64,000 bases of DNA. It comes from Halobellus ruber. GTDB lineage: Archaea; Halobacteriota; Halobacteria; Halobacteriales; Haloferacaceae. Below, piece by piece: positions 16,865 through 25,593 of the stretch (positions are counted from its first letter, which is position 1; each line of letters begins with the position of its first letter). Under the pieces are notes generated by a model. The model did no database searches and had not been told where the DNA came from. It saw only the letters and a program-made list of their open reading frames with translations. The stretch is from assembly GCF_014212355.1 (NCBI RefSeq), contig NZ_JACKXD010000005.1:124001-188000 (forward strand), in the 5' to 3' direction. The position numbers were made by a program, and so were the translations under genes.

Positions 16865-18049
16865 TCACTCGGGATCGATCTTCGTCAGCCCGGACGTGAT
16901 CGCCCCGCCCTCCTCCGTTTCCGCCTCGGTGAGCTTCCGGCGGAGTCCGGTGACGACGTCGTCCCACTCGTCGTTGGCGCGTTCGATCTCGTCGACCGTC
17001 TCCCGGACGTCGGTCGCGGAGGTCCCCGTATCCCGGAGGCCGGCCGACACCTTCGCGTCGGCGTGTGCGACCCTGATCCCTTCCGAGGCCGCAGTCACCG
17101 CCTCCGATGTCACGTACTTCACGTCGACGGACGCCTCGTCGAGTGGCTCCCCGGCGATCAGCTCGAACTCCGCGAGCCGGTACTCGATGCCGGGGTCCCG
17201 CGGCGGCGCGAGGAACCGAACGGTCACCGCGATGTCCTCGTCGGCGGTCAGATCCGGCAGCGGGATGGTGGCCGACTCGTCGCCCGCCGACACGTCTGTC
17301 GTCCGGGGGTTCGGGGGCGTCAGGAACGCCTCCTCCAACCGGAACCCCTCCCCGGTCCCGATCGCGAGTTCGGGGTTGCTCGCGACGACGGTCCCGGCCT
17401 CGGAGACGACCTCCCGGAAGAACGACTCCATATCCGTTGCGGCGGTCAGATGCTTCGGCGTCCCGTTCGAGCCCTCCGCGAGCGCGATCATCACGTCCTC
17501 GTTGTACGCCGCGCCGATCCCCGCCGCGACGATGGAGATGTCGTCGTCCGCGATGTCGCCGGCGAGCGATCGGTACTTCGATACCGGCGTGAAGTCCTGT
17601 CCGTCCGACAGCAGCACGATCCGGCGGGCGACCGCGGGACCGGCGTCGCCGAACTCCTGCCAGGAGCGTTCGAGCGCCTCGTAGACGTCGGTCCCGCCGC
17701 TCGCGACGAGCGAGTCGATCGCGTCGATCGCCGCCGACTCCGTGAGCGCTCCCCACGAGTCCATCGGAACAACCACCTCGGGGTCGGAGTCGAACCCGAC
17801 GACGGCCAACTCGTCGTCGGGGTTCAACTCGTCGAGGACCCGCCTTGCGCCGCGTTTGGCCCGCTCGATCTTCCGGATGCCGTCCGCGTCGTCCGACCCC
17901 ATCGAACTGCTGGTGTCGACGCAGAGGACGACCTGCCGCCGGGACGTCTTCGTCTTCCCGGTGGTCGAAAACGAGATCTTTATCGTCGGGCTCCCCCCGG
18001 ACGGGGGAAGCGTCGCACTGTCCGCCGTGGCCGACAGACTGACCGTCAT
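16865..18049 (-). CDS. cytoplasmic von Willebrand A domain protein
   Basis: 394 residues from ATG at 18049; an alternative ATG at 18076 adds nine residues. The VWA domain occupies about residues 38-210 with a full MIDAS: DTSSS (45-49), a threonine in GGTDVYE, and an aspartate in LLSDGQDF. The second half has a beta-sandwich (ADEDIAVTVRFLAPP) and a C-terminal helical tail (about 320-394). This is the layout of TerY/YfbK-type VWA proteins. No signal peptide or TM is visible. It is divergent from the signal-peptide protein at 18189 and upstream of the Hsp70 gene. VWA proteins usually bind partners through the metal site, here perhaps the tubulin-like protein. Confidence 0.75.
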   Translation of the reverse strand: MTVSLSATADSATLPPSGGSPTIKISFSTTGKTKTSRRQVVLCVDTSSSMGSDDADGIRKIERAKRGARRVLDELNPDDELAVVGFDSDPEVVVPMDSWGALTESAAIDAIDSLVASGGTDVYEALERSWQEFGDAGPAVARRIVLLSDGQDFTPVSKYRSLAGDIADDDISIVAAGIGAAYNEDVMIALAEGSNGTPKHLTAATDMESFFREVVSEAGTVVASNPELAIGTGEGFRLEEAFLTPPNPRTTDVSAGDESATIPLPDLTADEDIAVTVRFLAPPRDPGIEYRLAEFELIAGEPLDEASVDVKYVTSEAVTAASEGIRVAHADAKVSAGLRDTGTSATDVRETVDEIERANDEWDDVVTGLRRKLTEAETEEGGAITSGLTKIDPE

Positions 18050-18188
18050 ACTCACACGGTCGCCCGGGCCCCACATTAGTGTTGCCGGCGCAACCGTGCC
18101 GCGGCGATCATCCGCGTCGTCCCCGCCGCAGTCCCCCGATGACGGGGAAAAGCCTATCTGGCTTTGTGCGGAAGCCCCTGGTACGTTT

Positions 18189-19136
18189 ATGTCATATCGT
18201 GCGTTCGCCGTCGTTCTCGCGGCTGTCCTTTGCCTCTGTTCCGCGCCCGCGGTCGTCTCCGCGGAGGTCTCGACGTCGGTACAGACGTCGTACGACGGGA
18301 CCCAGCCCGACGCCGACCAGGCGGTGCAGGTCACGTACACGATCTCCCCGGAGGGTGACACCGTCAACAATCTCACCGTTGACCTCGACAGCACGTCCGG
18401 CAGCTTCATCGAGTCGCGCTCCAGCAGCTACACGATCTCGCCGGGCGGAGCCGGGGTGAGCGTCGAGGGACGACCGGGCGACCGGTACTTCATTCGCGAA
18501 CTCAACCCCAGCGAGGAGGTCACGATCACGTTCCAGGTGTATCCGAAGCAGATCAAACGCGAGGAACTCGACGTGGCGGTCGTCTCCGCGGACTACATCC
18601 AGAACGGTCAGCAGCTCTCGCGGTCGGACACGGTGACGGCGGACCTGAGCGCGTCGCCGTGGTTCGCCCTCCAGACGTCGGAGCGGCGGGCCGACTCCCT
18701 CCAACGGCGGATCACGGGGATGCGAACCCTGATGTTCGGCGGGGCGGGCGTCGGCGTCCTCGGCGCCCTGGCGGCGTTCGGCACCCTCCTGTGGAAGCGG
18801 CGGGCGATCAGCGGGCTGAAACAGGACCTGAGCGACGAGTTGGACAAGCTGGCGACTCGTATGCAAAGCCAGGGGCTGGAAGACGGCAGCACCGAGCACA
18901 AGGAGTTCAACAGCTGGCGGCGCGAGATGGCCGACGAGTACGGGATCGACTTCACCGGCGGGATCGGACCGACCGAGCCCGCCCCTGGCCCCGGCAACCC
19001 GTTCGATGGGACGGATGACACCGACGAGGGCGGGTTCGGCGACGACACCGACGAGGGCGGGTTCGGCGACGACACCGGCGGGTTCGACGGCTCCGACGAC
19101 GACACCGGCGGGTTCGGCGGCTCCGACGACGACTGA
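18189..19136 (+). CDS. signal-peptide, one-TM protein with acidic Gly/Phe-rich tail
   Basis: 315 residues. A signal peptide (MSYRAFAVVLAAVLCLC, cut near VVSAE at about 24) leads to an extracellular beta-sandwich of about 130 residues resembling BatD/CARDB-type modules. A transmembrane helix follows at about 180-202 (MFGGAGVGVLGALAAFGTL). The cytoplasmic part has a coiled coil (LKQDLSDELDKLATRMQ) and ends in repeated acidic GGFGDD or GGFGGSDDD units. A tail of this kind could be a docking site for cytoplasmic partners. The start at 18189 is set by the signal peptide. It is 123 bp upstream of the tubulin-like gene and divergent from the VWA gene, so it is a good candidate for the membrane anchor of the module. 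Confidence 0.7.
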   Translation: MSYRAFAVVLAAVLCLCSAPAVVSAEVSTSVQTSYDGTQPDADQAVQVTYTISPEGDTVNNLTVDLDSTSGSFIESRSSSYTISPGGAGVSVEGRPGDRYFIRELNPSEEVTITFQVYPKQIKREELDVAVVSADYIQNGQQLSRSDTVTADLSASPWFALQTSERRADSLQRRITGMRTLMFGGAGVGVLGALAAFGTLLWKRRAISGLKQDLSDELDKLATRMQSQGLEDGSTEHKEFNSWRREMADEYGIDFTGGIGPTEPAPGPGNPFDGTDDTDEGGFGDDTDEGGFGDDTGGFDGSDDDTGGFGGSDDD

Positions 19137-19248
19137 GCGACCCCATTCCCGTTCGATTGCCGGACGAGCGCACGGTCCGAACGGAGCGAGTCCCGGGCCG
19201 TCCCCCGATACCGCGGTAATGGGAAAAATTATCACGCCTTGGATGAAT

Positions 19249-19254
19249 GGAGGT
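19249..19254 (+). promoter_or_regulatory. Shine-Dalgarno site fixing the tubulin-like start
   Basis: GGAGGT ends 5 nt before the ATG at 19260 and supports MAEFTPTAVIG as the N-terminus over an ATG seven codons upstream. An AT-rich stretch (AAAAATTAT, 19224-19232) just before it could be a TATA element. Confidence 0.6.
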
Positions 19255-19259
19255 ATCAA

Positions 19260-21818
19260 ATGGCGGAGTTCACACCGACCGCGGTGATCGGGATCGGGGA
19301 GTCGGGGGCGCGAATGGTCTCACGGATCGACGAGACGATGCGGGAGGAAGGCATCGAGGACTCCCTCCTGCCGATCGTGGTCGACACGAAGAGCGACGAG
19401 ATGGAGAACTACGCGTCGGCGGTCGGGGAGCGGAACCAACACGTCCTGCGTCACCCCGTCGACGACCTCTCGGAGCCGCTGCCGGAGCGGCCGTACCTCG
19501 ATTCCGACGAGCGCATCCCCGGGGAGGGCGGCGCTCAGAAGAGCCGGTCGCTCGGGCGGTTCTACCTCGACAGCGAGGAGAACTTCGACCGGACGTACTA
19601 CTTCTTCGAGGACCGGTTCGACGAGCTCATCAGCAGGCAACGGGACGGCATCCAGAACTTCGACGTGTGGATCGTCAACGCCTACGGCGGGGGCACCGGA
19701 AGCGGGGTCTTCCCGCTTCTGTCCGCGATCGTCCACGAGGTCTGTGGCGACGAGGTCGATCCCGCCGCCCGCATCCGGGGGATCGGGACCCTCCCGAAGT
19801 TGGTCGCCGACGACGTTGACGTGACCACCCCGGAACAGGCCCAATCCGTCCTCGTCGCCGACGAGGAACTGACGCTCGAAGGGCGGCCGGAGGGGGACAA
19901 CCGGCATCGGCTGAACACGTATGGGGCCCTGCGGGACCTCCGGATGCTTCTGGACGACACCAACGACGGCCCGGTCAAGTTCGAGTTGTCGGCCAACTCC
20001 GACGTGTTCAAATACGGCGAACTCCGCCTGAACGGCAGCCCGTTCGACGATTACTTCCTGCTCGCGTTCGACGAGGAGAAGAACGGCCGGGAGACGTACC
20101 AGCGGGAGATCAATACCATCGTCGCGCAGCTGGTGTACTACATCGCGACCGTCGAGAGCGCGGAGGACTACCCGGAGGGCGTCGCGCTCTCGAAACTGAC
20201 CGACCTCTGTACGATCGACGCGGCAATGCTCCAGTTCCCGACCGACACCGCCGCGGAGTACCTCTCGGCCAACCAGCGGCAGGGACAGATCGAGACCCTG
20301 CTCACCTACATCGAGCGCCAACAGGGGCAGTTCGCGGATGACCTCGACTACCTGAACAGCGTCCTGGCGCTCCCGCAGGGCCGCGTCCCCGACGAGGAGT
20401 CCTCGGTGGAGCAATCGACGGTCCGACTCACGCGGGAAGAGAGCCAGGTCGGCGTCAACGACTTCCCGATGGAGTATTTCGACGAGGACACCGTCCGCGA
20501 CGCCGCCACCGACACCGCGAAGGCAATCGTCAACGAGCGCAAGACGAGCCTCCAGACGCGGTTCTCCCTCGCGCACCTCGAAATCGACGCGGACGGACTC
20601 TCGACGTTCGACGACATCAGCGGCGGACACGACCTCGTCACGCAGCCCCGACAGGACTTCCGCGGCGCGAAACAGCGGTTCTCCGGCGAGGACGACGAGG
20701 AGGCGGACGACACCCCGGAGCGCTGGGACGACCTCCGCTCGCTGGACGTCGAGACGGTCGTCGAGTACCTCTACTACGACCAGTTCGCAACCCGGGTCCG
20801 CGAGGACCTCCGGCAGGCGGAGTTCGACCTCGATCAGACCGTCTCGGAGCTGTGGGGGGAGTACGCCGACGAGTTCCGGGAGCAGTTCCCGCAGGAGTAC
20901 GAGAAGTACCAGGGGGCCGAATCCGAAAAGCAGGCCGAAGGGCTCAGGCAGTTCCTCAACGAGCAGGTCACCGGCCAGAACACCGACGACGGCGGCCTCC
21001 TGGATTTCAACCTCAGCCTCGGCGGCTCCGACGCCGACGACTTCAGGGAGGACAAGAAACGGCTGAAACGGAAACAACAGGGGCTCACGACCGCGCGGAA
21101 GCGCCAGCGGGTCATCGAGGAGATCCGAAGCGACGTGAGCGAGGAACTGAAACGGCGACGCAACCAGATCGAGGACGCCGACGACGCCCTCGAGGAGTGG
21201 GCGGACCGCCTCGAAAGCCGGAAGGAGCAGGCGGAAAACCGGGCGACCGGGAAGCGGCAGCGGTTGGAGAGTTGGTACGCCGACCGGTTCGCGGATATGG
21301 AGGTCGCGAACGTCGACGGGTTGGAGCCGTCCGTGCTGCGGGCGCTCCGCAACAACGAGAAGACCGTCGACGAGCTCATCACCGACGGGATCCTCTCGGA
21401 GAGCCGCGTGACCGACAACATCAGCAGCCTCATCGGGAACCTCGACGAGCCGCTTGAGGATCTCGACGTCGTCGACTCCGACCCGACGTCGATCCTCTCG
21501 CTGCTGTACAGCGACGGGAACTCACAGGGGGTGTGGTTCGAGGAGTTCAGCCGGATCGCCAAGGACCGCAACATCGATCAGGCGTCGGAGAAGCGCGTCC
21601 ACATCCGGAACAGCGCGGCGTTCTTCTTCCTCGCCGTCTACACGAACATCGACGTACGGAATATGAGCGAGTACTCGCTGCTCCACGAGGCCGCAGCGGA
21701 CGACGTGGTGAGCGAGCTACTGGTCGGCGACCACCGCGACGCCCTGGAGAACCACCTCCAGCGGTCGATCGCGTACCCGGACCTGCTCGACCAGGAGTCG
21801 GAAGTCTCCGCGACCTGA
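19260..21818 (+). CDS. large tubulin/FtsZ-superfamily-like protein
   Basis: 852 residues. The N-terminus has the nucleotide-binding glycine loop GIGESGARM (11-19). The tubulin/FtsZ signature GGGTGSG lies in WIVNAYGGGTGSGVFPLL near 143-149, which binds the GTP phosphates. About 350 residues make a GTPase-like domain of the Tubulin_2 (tubulin-like) type rather than FtsZ or CetZ. The remainder is mostly helical, with long coiled-coil segments (about 595-690, rich in KR and E) and a last part with a possible winged-helix (SVLRALRNNEKTVDELITDGILSESRV). It is cytoplasmic, with no TM. Related FtsZ-like families have been reported in bacteria and archaea next to VWA genes and were proposed to remodel membranes. 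The neighbours here fit that pattern. The role in this organism is unknown. Confidence 0.75.
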   Translation: MAEFTPTAVIGIGESGARMVSRIDETMREEGIEDSLLPIVVDTKSDEMENYASAVGERNQHVLRHPVDDLSEPLPERPYLDSDERIPGEGGAQKSRSLGRFYLDSEENFDRTYYFFEDRFDELISRQRDGIQNFDVWIVNAYGGGTGSGVFPLLSAIVHEVCGDEVDPAARIRGIGTLPKLVADDVDVTTPEQAQSVLVADEELTLEGRPEGDNRHRLNTYGALRDLRMLLDDTNDGPVKFELSANSDVFKYGELRLNGSPFDDYFLLAFDEEKNGRETYQREINTIVAQLVYYIATVESAEDYPEGVALSKLTDLCTIDAAMLQFPTDTAAEYLSANQRQGQIETLLTYIERQQGQFADDLDYLNSVLALPQGRVPDEESSVEQSTVRLTREESQVGVNDFPMEYFDEDTVRDAATDTAKAIVNERKTSLQTRFSLAHLEIDADGLSTFDDISGGHDLVTQPRQDFRGAKQRFSGEDDEEADDTPERWDDLRSLDVETVVEYLYYDQFATRVREDLRQAEFDLDQTVSELWGEYADEFREQFPQEYEKYQGAESEKQAEGLRQFLNEQVTGQNTDDGGLLDFNLSLGGSDADDFREDKKRLKRKQQGLTTARKRQRVIEEIRSDVSEELKRRRNQIEDADDALEEWADRLESRKEQAENRATGKRQRLESWYADRFADMEVANVDGLEPSVLRALRNNEKTVDELITDGILSESRVTDNISSLIGNLDEPLEDLDVVDSDPTSILSLLYSDGNSQGVWFEEFSRIAKDRNIDQASEKRVHIRNSAAFFFLAVYTNIDVRNMSEYSLLHEAAADDVVSELLVGDHRDALENHLQRSIAYPDLLDQESEVSAT

Positions 21819-21955
21819 TATCCCCTCACGCTGCGGTCGTGGACCGCTCCCCCGGCCATACAACCGTCGTGACGTGTCCGCTTCCCGGCATAGACACCGC
21901 ACCGGATTACCGGCCGTCGCAGACTCCCGCGGGCGATGACCCGTAACTACCCCGT

Positions 21956-22120
21956 ATGAGGCCCTACGGACCCCGCAACGCGTCGGTCGAACGAAGTCCT
22001 CATTGCTCGTGCGGAGACGACCACACCGTCGAGCGGTCGGGTGGACGCGCTCGATACACCCCACAGATGGACCAGGCTTTCGACTGCGGGACCGGGGATC
22101 GGAAAAACGGGTGTGGATAG
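21956..22120 (+). CDS. candidate small cysteine-containing protein
   Basis: A 54-codon frame from ATG at 21956 whose TAG ends 3 bp before the ATG of the PHP gene. It has four cysteines (HCSCGDDH, FDCGTG, NGCG) and histidines, resembling very small haloarchaeal zinc-binding proteins, although the spacing is not a classical double CxxC. The tight junction with the next gene argues for translation. No family is recognised and chance is possible. Apart from this frame the 21819-22123 gap holds nothing recognisable. Confidence 0.3.
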   Translation: MRPYGPRNASVERSPHCSCGDDHTVERSGGRARYTPQMDQAFDCGTGDRKNGCG

Positions 22121-22123
22121 CCG

Positions 22124-23059
22124 ATGGTACGGGACGTACTCCTCTTTTATCACACGCACACGCACGATTCCAACCGGTTCGAACGGAAGATCAGAGGGGT
22201 ACAGATCGAGAGTCACGCCACCGATTACGTCCGCGTGGCCGATCGACTCCCCGCGGGACAGGATGCCATCTTCGTGAAGACGGACCACTGGCGGACCGAC
22301 CCGGGGTACTTCGATCGGTTGGAAGCGAGACTCGAATCGCGCGACGTCGCGCTGAACCGATTCGAGGCTCACGTGTCCTTCGAGGTGACCGGCAGCCGAA
22401 TAGCCGTCATAAACGGGCTCGAAGCGGCCGTCGGTCGCCGGCGCCACCACGTCACGATCTGCGGCGTGCCGGTGAACGAGGCGGTAACGTACACGACCCT
22501 CGATATCCCCTCACTCGGCGATGTCGCACGGGATGTCGCCTGGATCGCCCCCGCACACGTCGGGATGCCGTTCCACCGCTACCCGACCGACCTCGTGGGA
22601 GCGGTCTGTCGGATGGATGCCGAACCCGATATCGAGGTCGCGCTCGGATACGCGACGGGCTACGTTCGCGCCTACAATTCGATCGCCCGGAACGAGGTTC
22701 CATTCAGGACGACCGTCGGGGAGTTCTCCGAGGAGTTCGGGTTGTCGCTGCTTCCCGAACTGGACCTCCACGCATTCGTACCGGACGGATACTCCGGCTG
22801 CGGAATCGTTGACCGCGGAGCGATCGACGCGCTGTGCGACGGACGGATCCCGGTCTCCGACCTGTTTAACGCGGATCTCTTCCGTCCGAGCGACTGTCGC
22901 AGGGGACTCACACTGGGACAGTTCCTCCGAAACTACGCCGCCTTCCTCCCGCTCTTCGAGAGTGTGACGGACTACGATCTCTCGTTCAGCCGATCCCTCC
23001 CCGATCCCGAGTGGCTCCGTGACCTCGACATCCCCGCGAACACCGTCTCCCTGCGGTGA
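22124..23059 (+). CDS. PHP-domain metal-dependent phosphoesterase-like protein
   Basis: 311 residues with the motif order of PHP hydrolases: HTHTHDS at about 10-16 (metal ligands), KTDHW near 48-52 (the TDH motif), EAHVSFEVTG near 82-91, HHVTICGV near 107-114 and IAPAHVGMPFH near 139-149. DLHAFVPDGYSG near 210 may supply the last histidine. PHP enzymes use two or three metal ions to cleave phosphoesters. No additional polymerase or HisJ features are present. It is cytoplasmic and heads a cassette of four genes on the plus strand (22.1-26.2 kb), interrupted by one minus-strand hydrolase gene. The substrate is unknown. Confidence 0.6.
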   Translation: MVRDVLLFYHTHTHDSNRFERKIRGVQIESHATDYVRVADRLPAGQDAIFVKTDHWRTDPGYFDRLEARLESRDVALNRFEAHVSFEVTGSRIAVINGLEAAVGRRRHHVTICGVPVNEAVTYTTLDIPSLGDVARDVAWIAPAHVGMPFHRYPTDLVGAVCRMDAEPDIEVALGYATGYVRAYNSIARNEVPFRTTVGEFSEEFGLSLLPELDLHAFVPDGYSGCGIVDRGAIDALCDGRIPVSDLFNADLFRPSDCRRGLTLGQFLRNYAAFLPLFESVTDYDLSFSRSLPDPEWLRDLDIPANTVSLR

Positions 23060-23102
23060 CCGCCCGGATTCCGGACGGATGACCGACTGGATATGAACGG
23101 AG

Positions 23103-23109
23103 TTTATAA
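23103..23109 (+). promoter_or_regulatory. TATA box of the beta-propeller gene
   Basis: TTTATAA centred about 29 bp before the GTG at 23135, the usual distance for a leaderless haloarchaeal transcript. This favours GTG 23135 over the ATG at 23093, which would place the TATA box inside the coding sequence. Confidence 0.5.
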
Positions 23110-23134
23110 CTGGAGCGGGACCCACGTCCCGCCC

Positions 23135-24046
23135 GTGAGCCGCTTCCGGAACAAACTCCTCGCTGCGGTCCCGGTCGCCCTACTCGGCTACCTCTCGCAT
23201 AGGACACGCCTCCGTGGACTTCTGTTCGATCGGCCTGCGTTGCGTACGAGGGATTCGTGGCGTCGGATCTCCTCGACTCCCGGTGCGGAGAACGGATACT
23301 CCCCCCAGGGGATCACTTACGCCGACGACGAGCTACTGTTCACGAACCACTGGCACGGCGACCGGAGCTGTCTCTATCGGCTCGACCCGAAGACCGGCGA
23401 TATCGAGGCTTCCTCGATGATGCCGAGCGAAGCCACCCACACCAGCGGGCTGGCGTGGGACGACGAATCCCTGTGGGCCGTCGACCACGGGAGTAACTAC
23501 CTCTACGAGTTGGATCCCGAGGCGTCGCTATCGAGCGACCGAGTCCACGTGAAAGACACGTTCGAGACGGGTCTGAGCGGGTCGTCCGCGCTCACTCGAA
23601 TCGAGGTGGACGGGGACTCGTTCCTGGCGCTGTCCGATTTCCTGTGGACGATCGAGACGGATCTGCCGCTTCCGCTGGGTACTGCGAGGACGTACGTCTT
23701 CCGCCCCGAGGAGTTGGGGCCCGGCCGTACGGTTCCGGAGTGTGCCGAGTTGACGTACTCGAACGGCGGGTACAGCCAGGGACTCGCGTGGGACGGCGAA
23801 CATCTGTTCGAATCAGTCAACGTCATCGGCACCAATCGGATCGACATCAGGGACGTGGCCGGCGGACTGCGGGGGAACGGCCGAAGCGCCGACCGTATCG
23901 GGAGCCTCGAAGCCCCCGGCTACTTCGTGGAGGATCTGACGACCGACGGGTCGTCGATCTGGACCTCCGACGAGCACTCGTATTCCCTGTATGAACTCCC
24001 CTCACTCGACAGGATCGTGCGGCGCGCGCTCCCAGTACCGGAGTGA
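23135..24046 (+). CDS. beta-propeller-like protein with N-terminal hydrophobic segment
   Basis: 303 residues from GTG at 23135; an in-frame ATG at 23093 adds 14. The N-terminal segment (FRNKLLAAVPVALLGYL) could be a signal anchor. The rest shows repeated strand motifs typical of six-bladed propellers: QGITYADDELLFTNHW, SGLAWDDESLWAVDHG, QGLAWDGEHLFESVN and EDLTTDGSSIWTSDE, spaced by roughly 45-80 residues. This resembles glutamine cyclotransferase or SMP-30-type propellers, but no catalytic residues can be assigned. It starts 75 bp after the PHP gene. It may bind a ligand or hydrolyse a small molecule. Confidence 0.6.
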   Translation: MSRFRNKLLAAVPVALLGYLSHRTRLRGLLFDRPALRTRDSWRRISSTPGAENGYSPQGITYADDELLFTNHWHGDRSCLYRLDPKTGDIEASSMMPSEATHTSGLAWDDESLWAVDHGSNYLYELDPEASLSSDRVHVKDTFETGLSGSSALTRIEVDGDSFLALSDFLWTIETDLPLPLGTARTYVFRPEELGPGRTVPECAELTYSNGGYSQGLAWDGEHLFESVNVIGTNRIDIRDVAGGLRGNGRSADRIGSLEAPGYFVEDLTTDGSSIWTSDEHSYSLYELPSLDRIVRRALPVPE

Positions 24047-24059
24047 ACACACCCGCTGA

Positions 24060-24809
24060 TCAGTCGTGCCGCGTCTCCGCGACGATGGGCATATGATCGG
24101 ACAGCCTGATCCCGTCTAAGACCTCACACCGACCAACCGTGACCCCCTCAGTGGTCAGAAACACGTCGTACGTGTGGTTGGGATTGGCGGTCGAGAACGA
24201 CTTCCCGGGAACGTGGAGTTCGAACCCCGCCTGTTCGACCAGCGGCTCGAACTCCGTTCGGTGCTTGACGTTGAAATCCCCGGTGAGTATCACCTCGTCG
24301 TGGTTGTCTGTGACCCCCGCGAGTTCCCGCATCTGTTCTTCTCTCGCACTCTCGGTCTTCGACAGGTGGACCGACATCACAGTCGGCACTCCTTCGGCCT
24401 CAACGACCTGAACCAGTCGCTTCGTCCCCTTCGAGAGATACTGTGCCCGACCGTGTCCCGCTTTCCAGAAGATCGCGTTACTCATGTTCCGGAGGACGGG
24501 GAGATTGGAGATCGGGTTGTCCACACCGTACTTGACGTCCGCGCGACTCCGGTAGGATAGCTCCGTCCTTTCGAGGTAGTTTGCGATGGTCTGACACTGG
24601 TTCTCGAAATGCGAACGGATGGATCCCTGATCAACCTCCTGTACGGCGACGACGTCGGGCCGCTCCTGCATCACGACCTCGACGAACCGTTCGATCCGTT
24701 CCCGACCGCCCGTCCGGTCGCCGACGAGCAGCCGGTGGGGCCTTCGAATCCACTCGCGCTGAGACTGAAACCCTAAAAAATAGCCCACGTTGAACGAGAG
24801 GATTTTCAT
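24060..24809 (-). CDS. endonuclease/exonuclease/phosphatase (EEP) family hydrolase
   Basis: 249 residues from ATG at 24809, which puts the family's first strand (MKILSFNVGYF) at the N-terminus; an ATG 14 codons upstream is less likely. The EEP motifs are all present: SFNV, the metal-binding glutamate in AVQEVDQG, TGDFNVKH, the SFSTANPNHTYD segment, and the catalytic SDHMPIV near the C-terminus. EEP enzymes cleave phosphodiesters in nucleic acids or lipids with Mg2+. The substrate cannot be told. It converges on the propeller gene with a 13-bp gap and is divergent from the membrane protein at 24956. Confidence 0.75.
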   Translation of the reverse strand: MKILSFNVGYFLGFQSQREWIRRPHRLLVGDRTGGRERIERFVEVVMQERPDVVAVQEVDQGSIRSHFENQCQTIANYLERTELSYRSRADVKYGVDNPISNLPVLRNMSNAIFWKAGHGRAQYLSKGTKRLVQVVEAEGVPTVMSVHLSKTESAREEQMRELAGVTDNHDEVILTGDFNVKHRTEFEPLVEQAGFELHVPGKSFSTANPNHTYDVFLTTEGVTVGRCEVLDGIRLSDHMPIVAETRHD

Positions 24810-24955
24810 CGATACGTGGCCGTGGGATCCGACCGGTCTCAACTTTTCCATTCGCGTCCGAAACCGGCGGGACCTCAGCCGGTCGCCCCGTCCGCCGCGC
24901 GGCGCATCAGGCCACCGCCGAATGATTCATTCGATTCCGAGTGTCACGGGGAGGT

Positions 24956-25537
24956 ATGGAAACCACCCAACACAGTGGACGGACCGAGCTCACCAAGTCG
25001 GGGAGAACGTTCAGCTCCGTCGAGAACGCCGAGAAGATGGAGGTCCTGGTCTCGATGTACGAACAACTCGATCAGAACCACCACCATCACAACAAGGTCA
25101 TCTTTCAGACCTACTATCTGAGCGTCATCTTCTTCGGGGCGATCGGATCGTTCCTCCTGAACCCGAGCTATTCGGACACGGTGACGGCCGGGATCGCAAC
25201 CTTCGGTGCCCTCGTGATGTTGGTTCTGTGGTTCTGGGCGTACATGTATCTCAAAGGACGTCGACAGATCAAGGAACACAAATCGGTTGTCATTCGCGAA
25301 CTCGAACAGCACGACGAGGAGTTCGTGGTTATGGACAGCGTTCGCGAGGCGTTCTTCTTCAAACACAAGGAGACCCCCCAGAGAACGGTCCTGGCGAAGC
25401 TCCTGAACGCCGTAGGTCTCGAAGTCGAAGGGGACTTTCTCGGGGTCGAACACCGGAAGGACGTAGCCCAGTGGGGATACTTCTTGATGCTCAGCCTCGT
25501 TTTCTCGGCCTTCGCCGGTTACGTCCTTCTGGTGTGA
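24956..25537 (+). CDS. membrane protein, three predicted TM helices
   Basis: 193 residues from ATG at 24956 (METTQHSGRT). A first soluble part contains a heptad-like segment and a His run (QNHHHHNKVIF) just before the first TM. Hydrophobic helices lie at about 58-77, 85-106 and 174-193, and a charged cytoplasmic or external loop of about 65 residues separates the second and third. The protein ends in the third helix (YVLLV). No known domain is recognised. Membrane proteins of this shape accompany signalling or defence enzymes, and here it sits between an EEP hydrolase and a KaiC-like protein. Its function is not known. Confidence 0.6.
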   Translation: METTQHSGRTELTKSGRTFSSVENAEKMEVLVSMYEQLDQNHHHHNKVIFQTYYLSVIFFGAIGSFLLNPSYSDTVTAGIATFGALVMLVLWFWAYMYLKGRRQIKEHKSVVIRELEQHDEEFVVMDSVREAFFFKHKETPQRTVLAKLLNAVGLEVEGDFLGVEHRKDVAQWGYFLMLSLVFSAFAGYVLLV

Positions 25538-25593
25538 CGACCCCTCCGCGACAGGGCATCGTAAATTAATACCCGGGGCGTGACGGCGGACAT

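Noticed and set aside
24205-24235. tRNA T-loop-like sequence GTTCGAACCCC
   Set aside because: It lies in the EEP hydrolase gene and no cloverleaf can be drawn around it.
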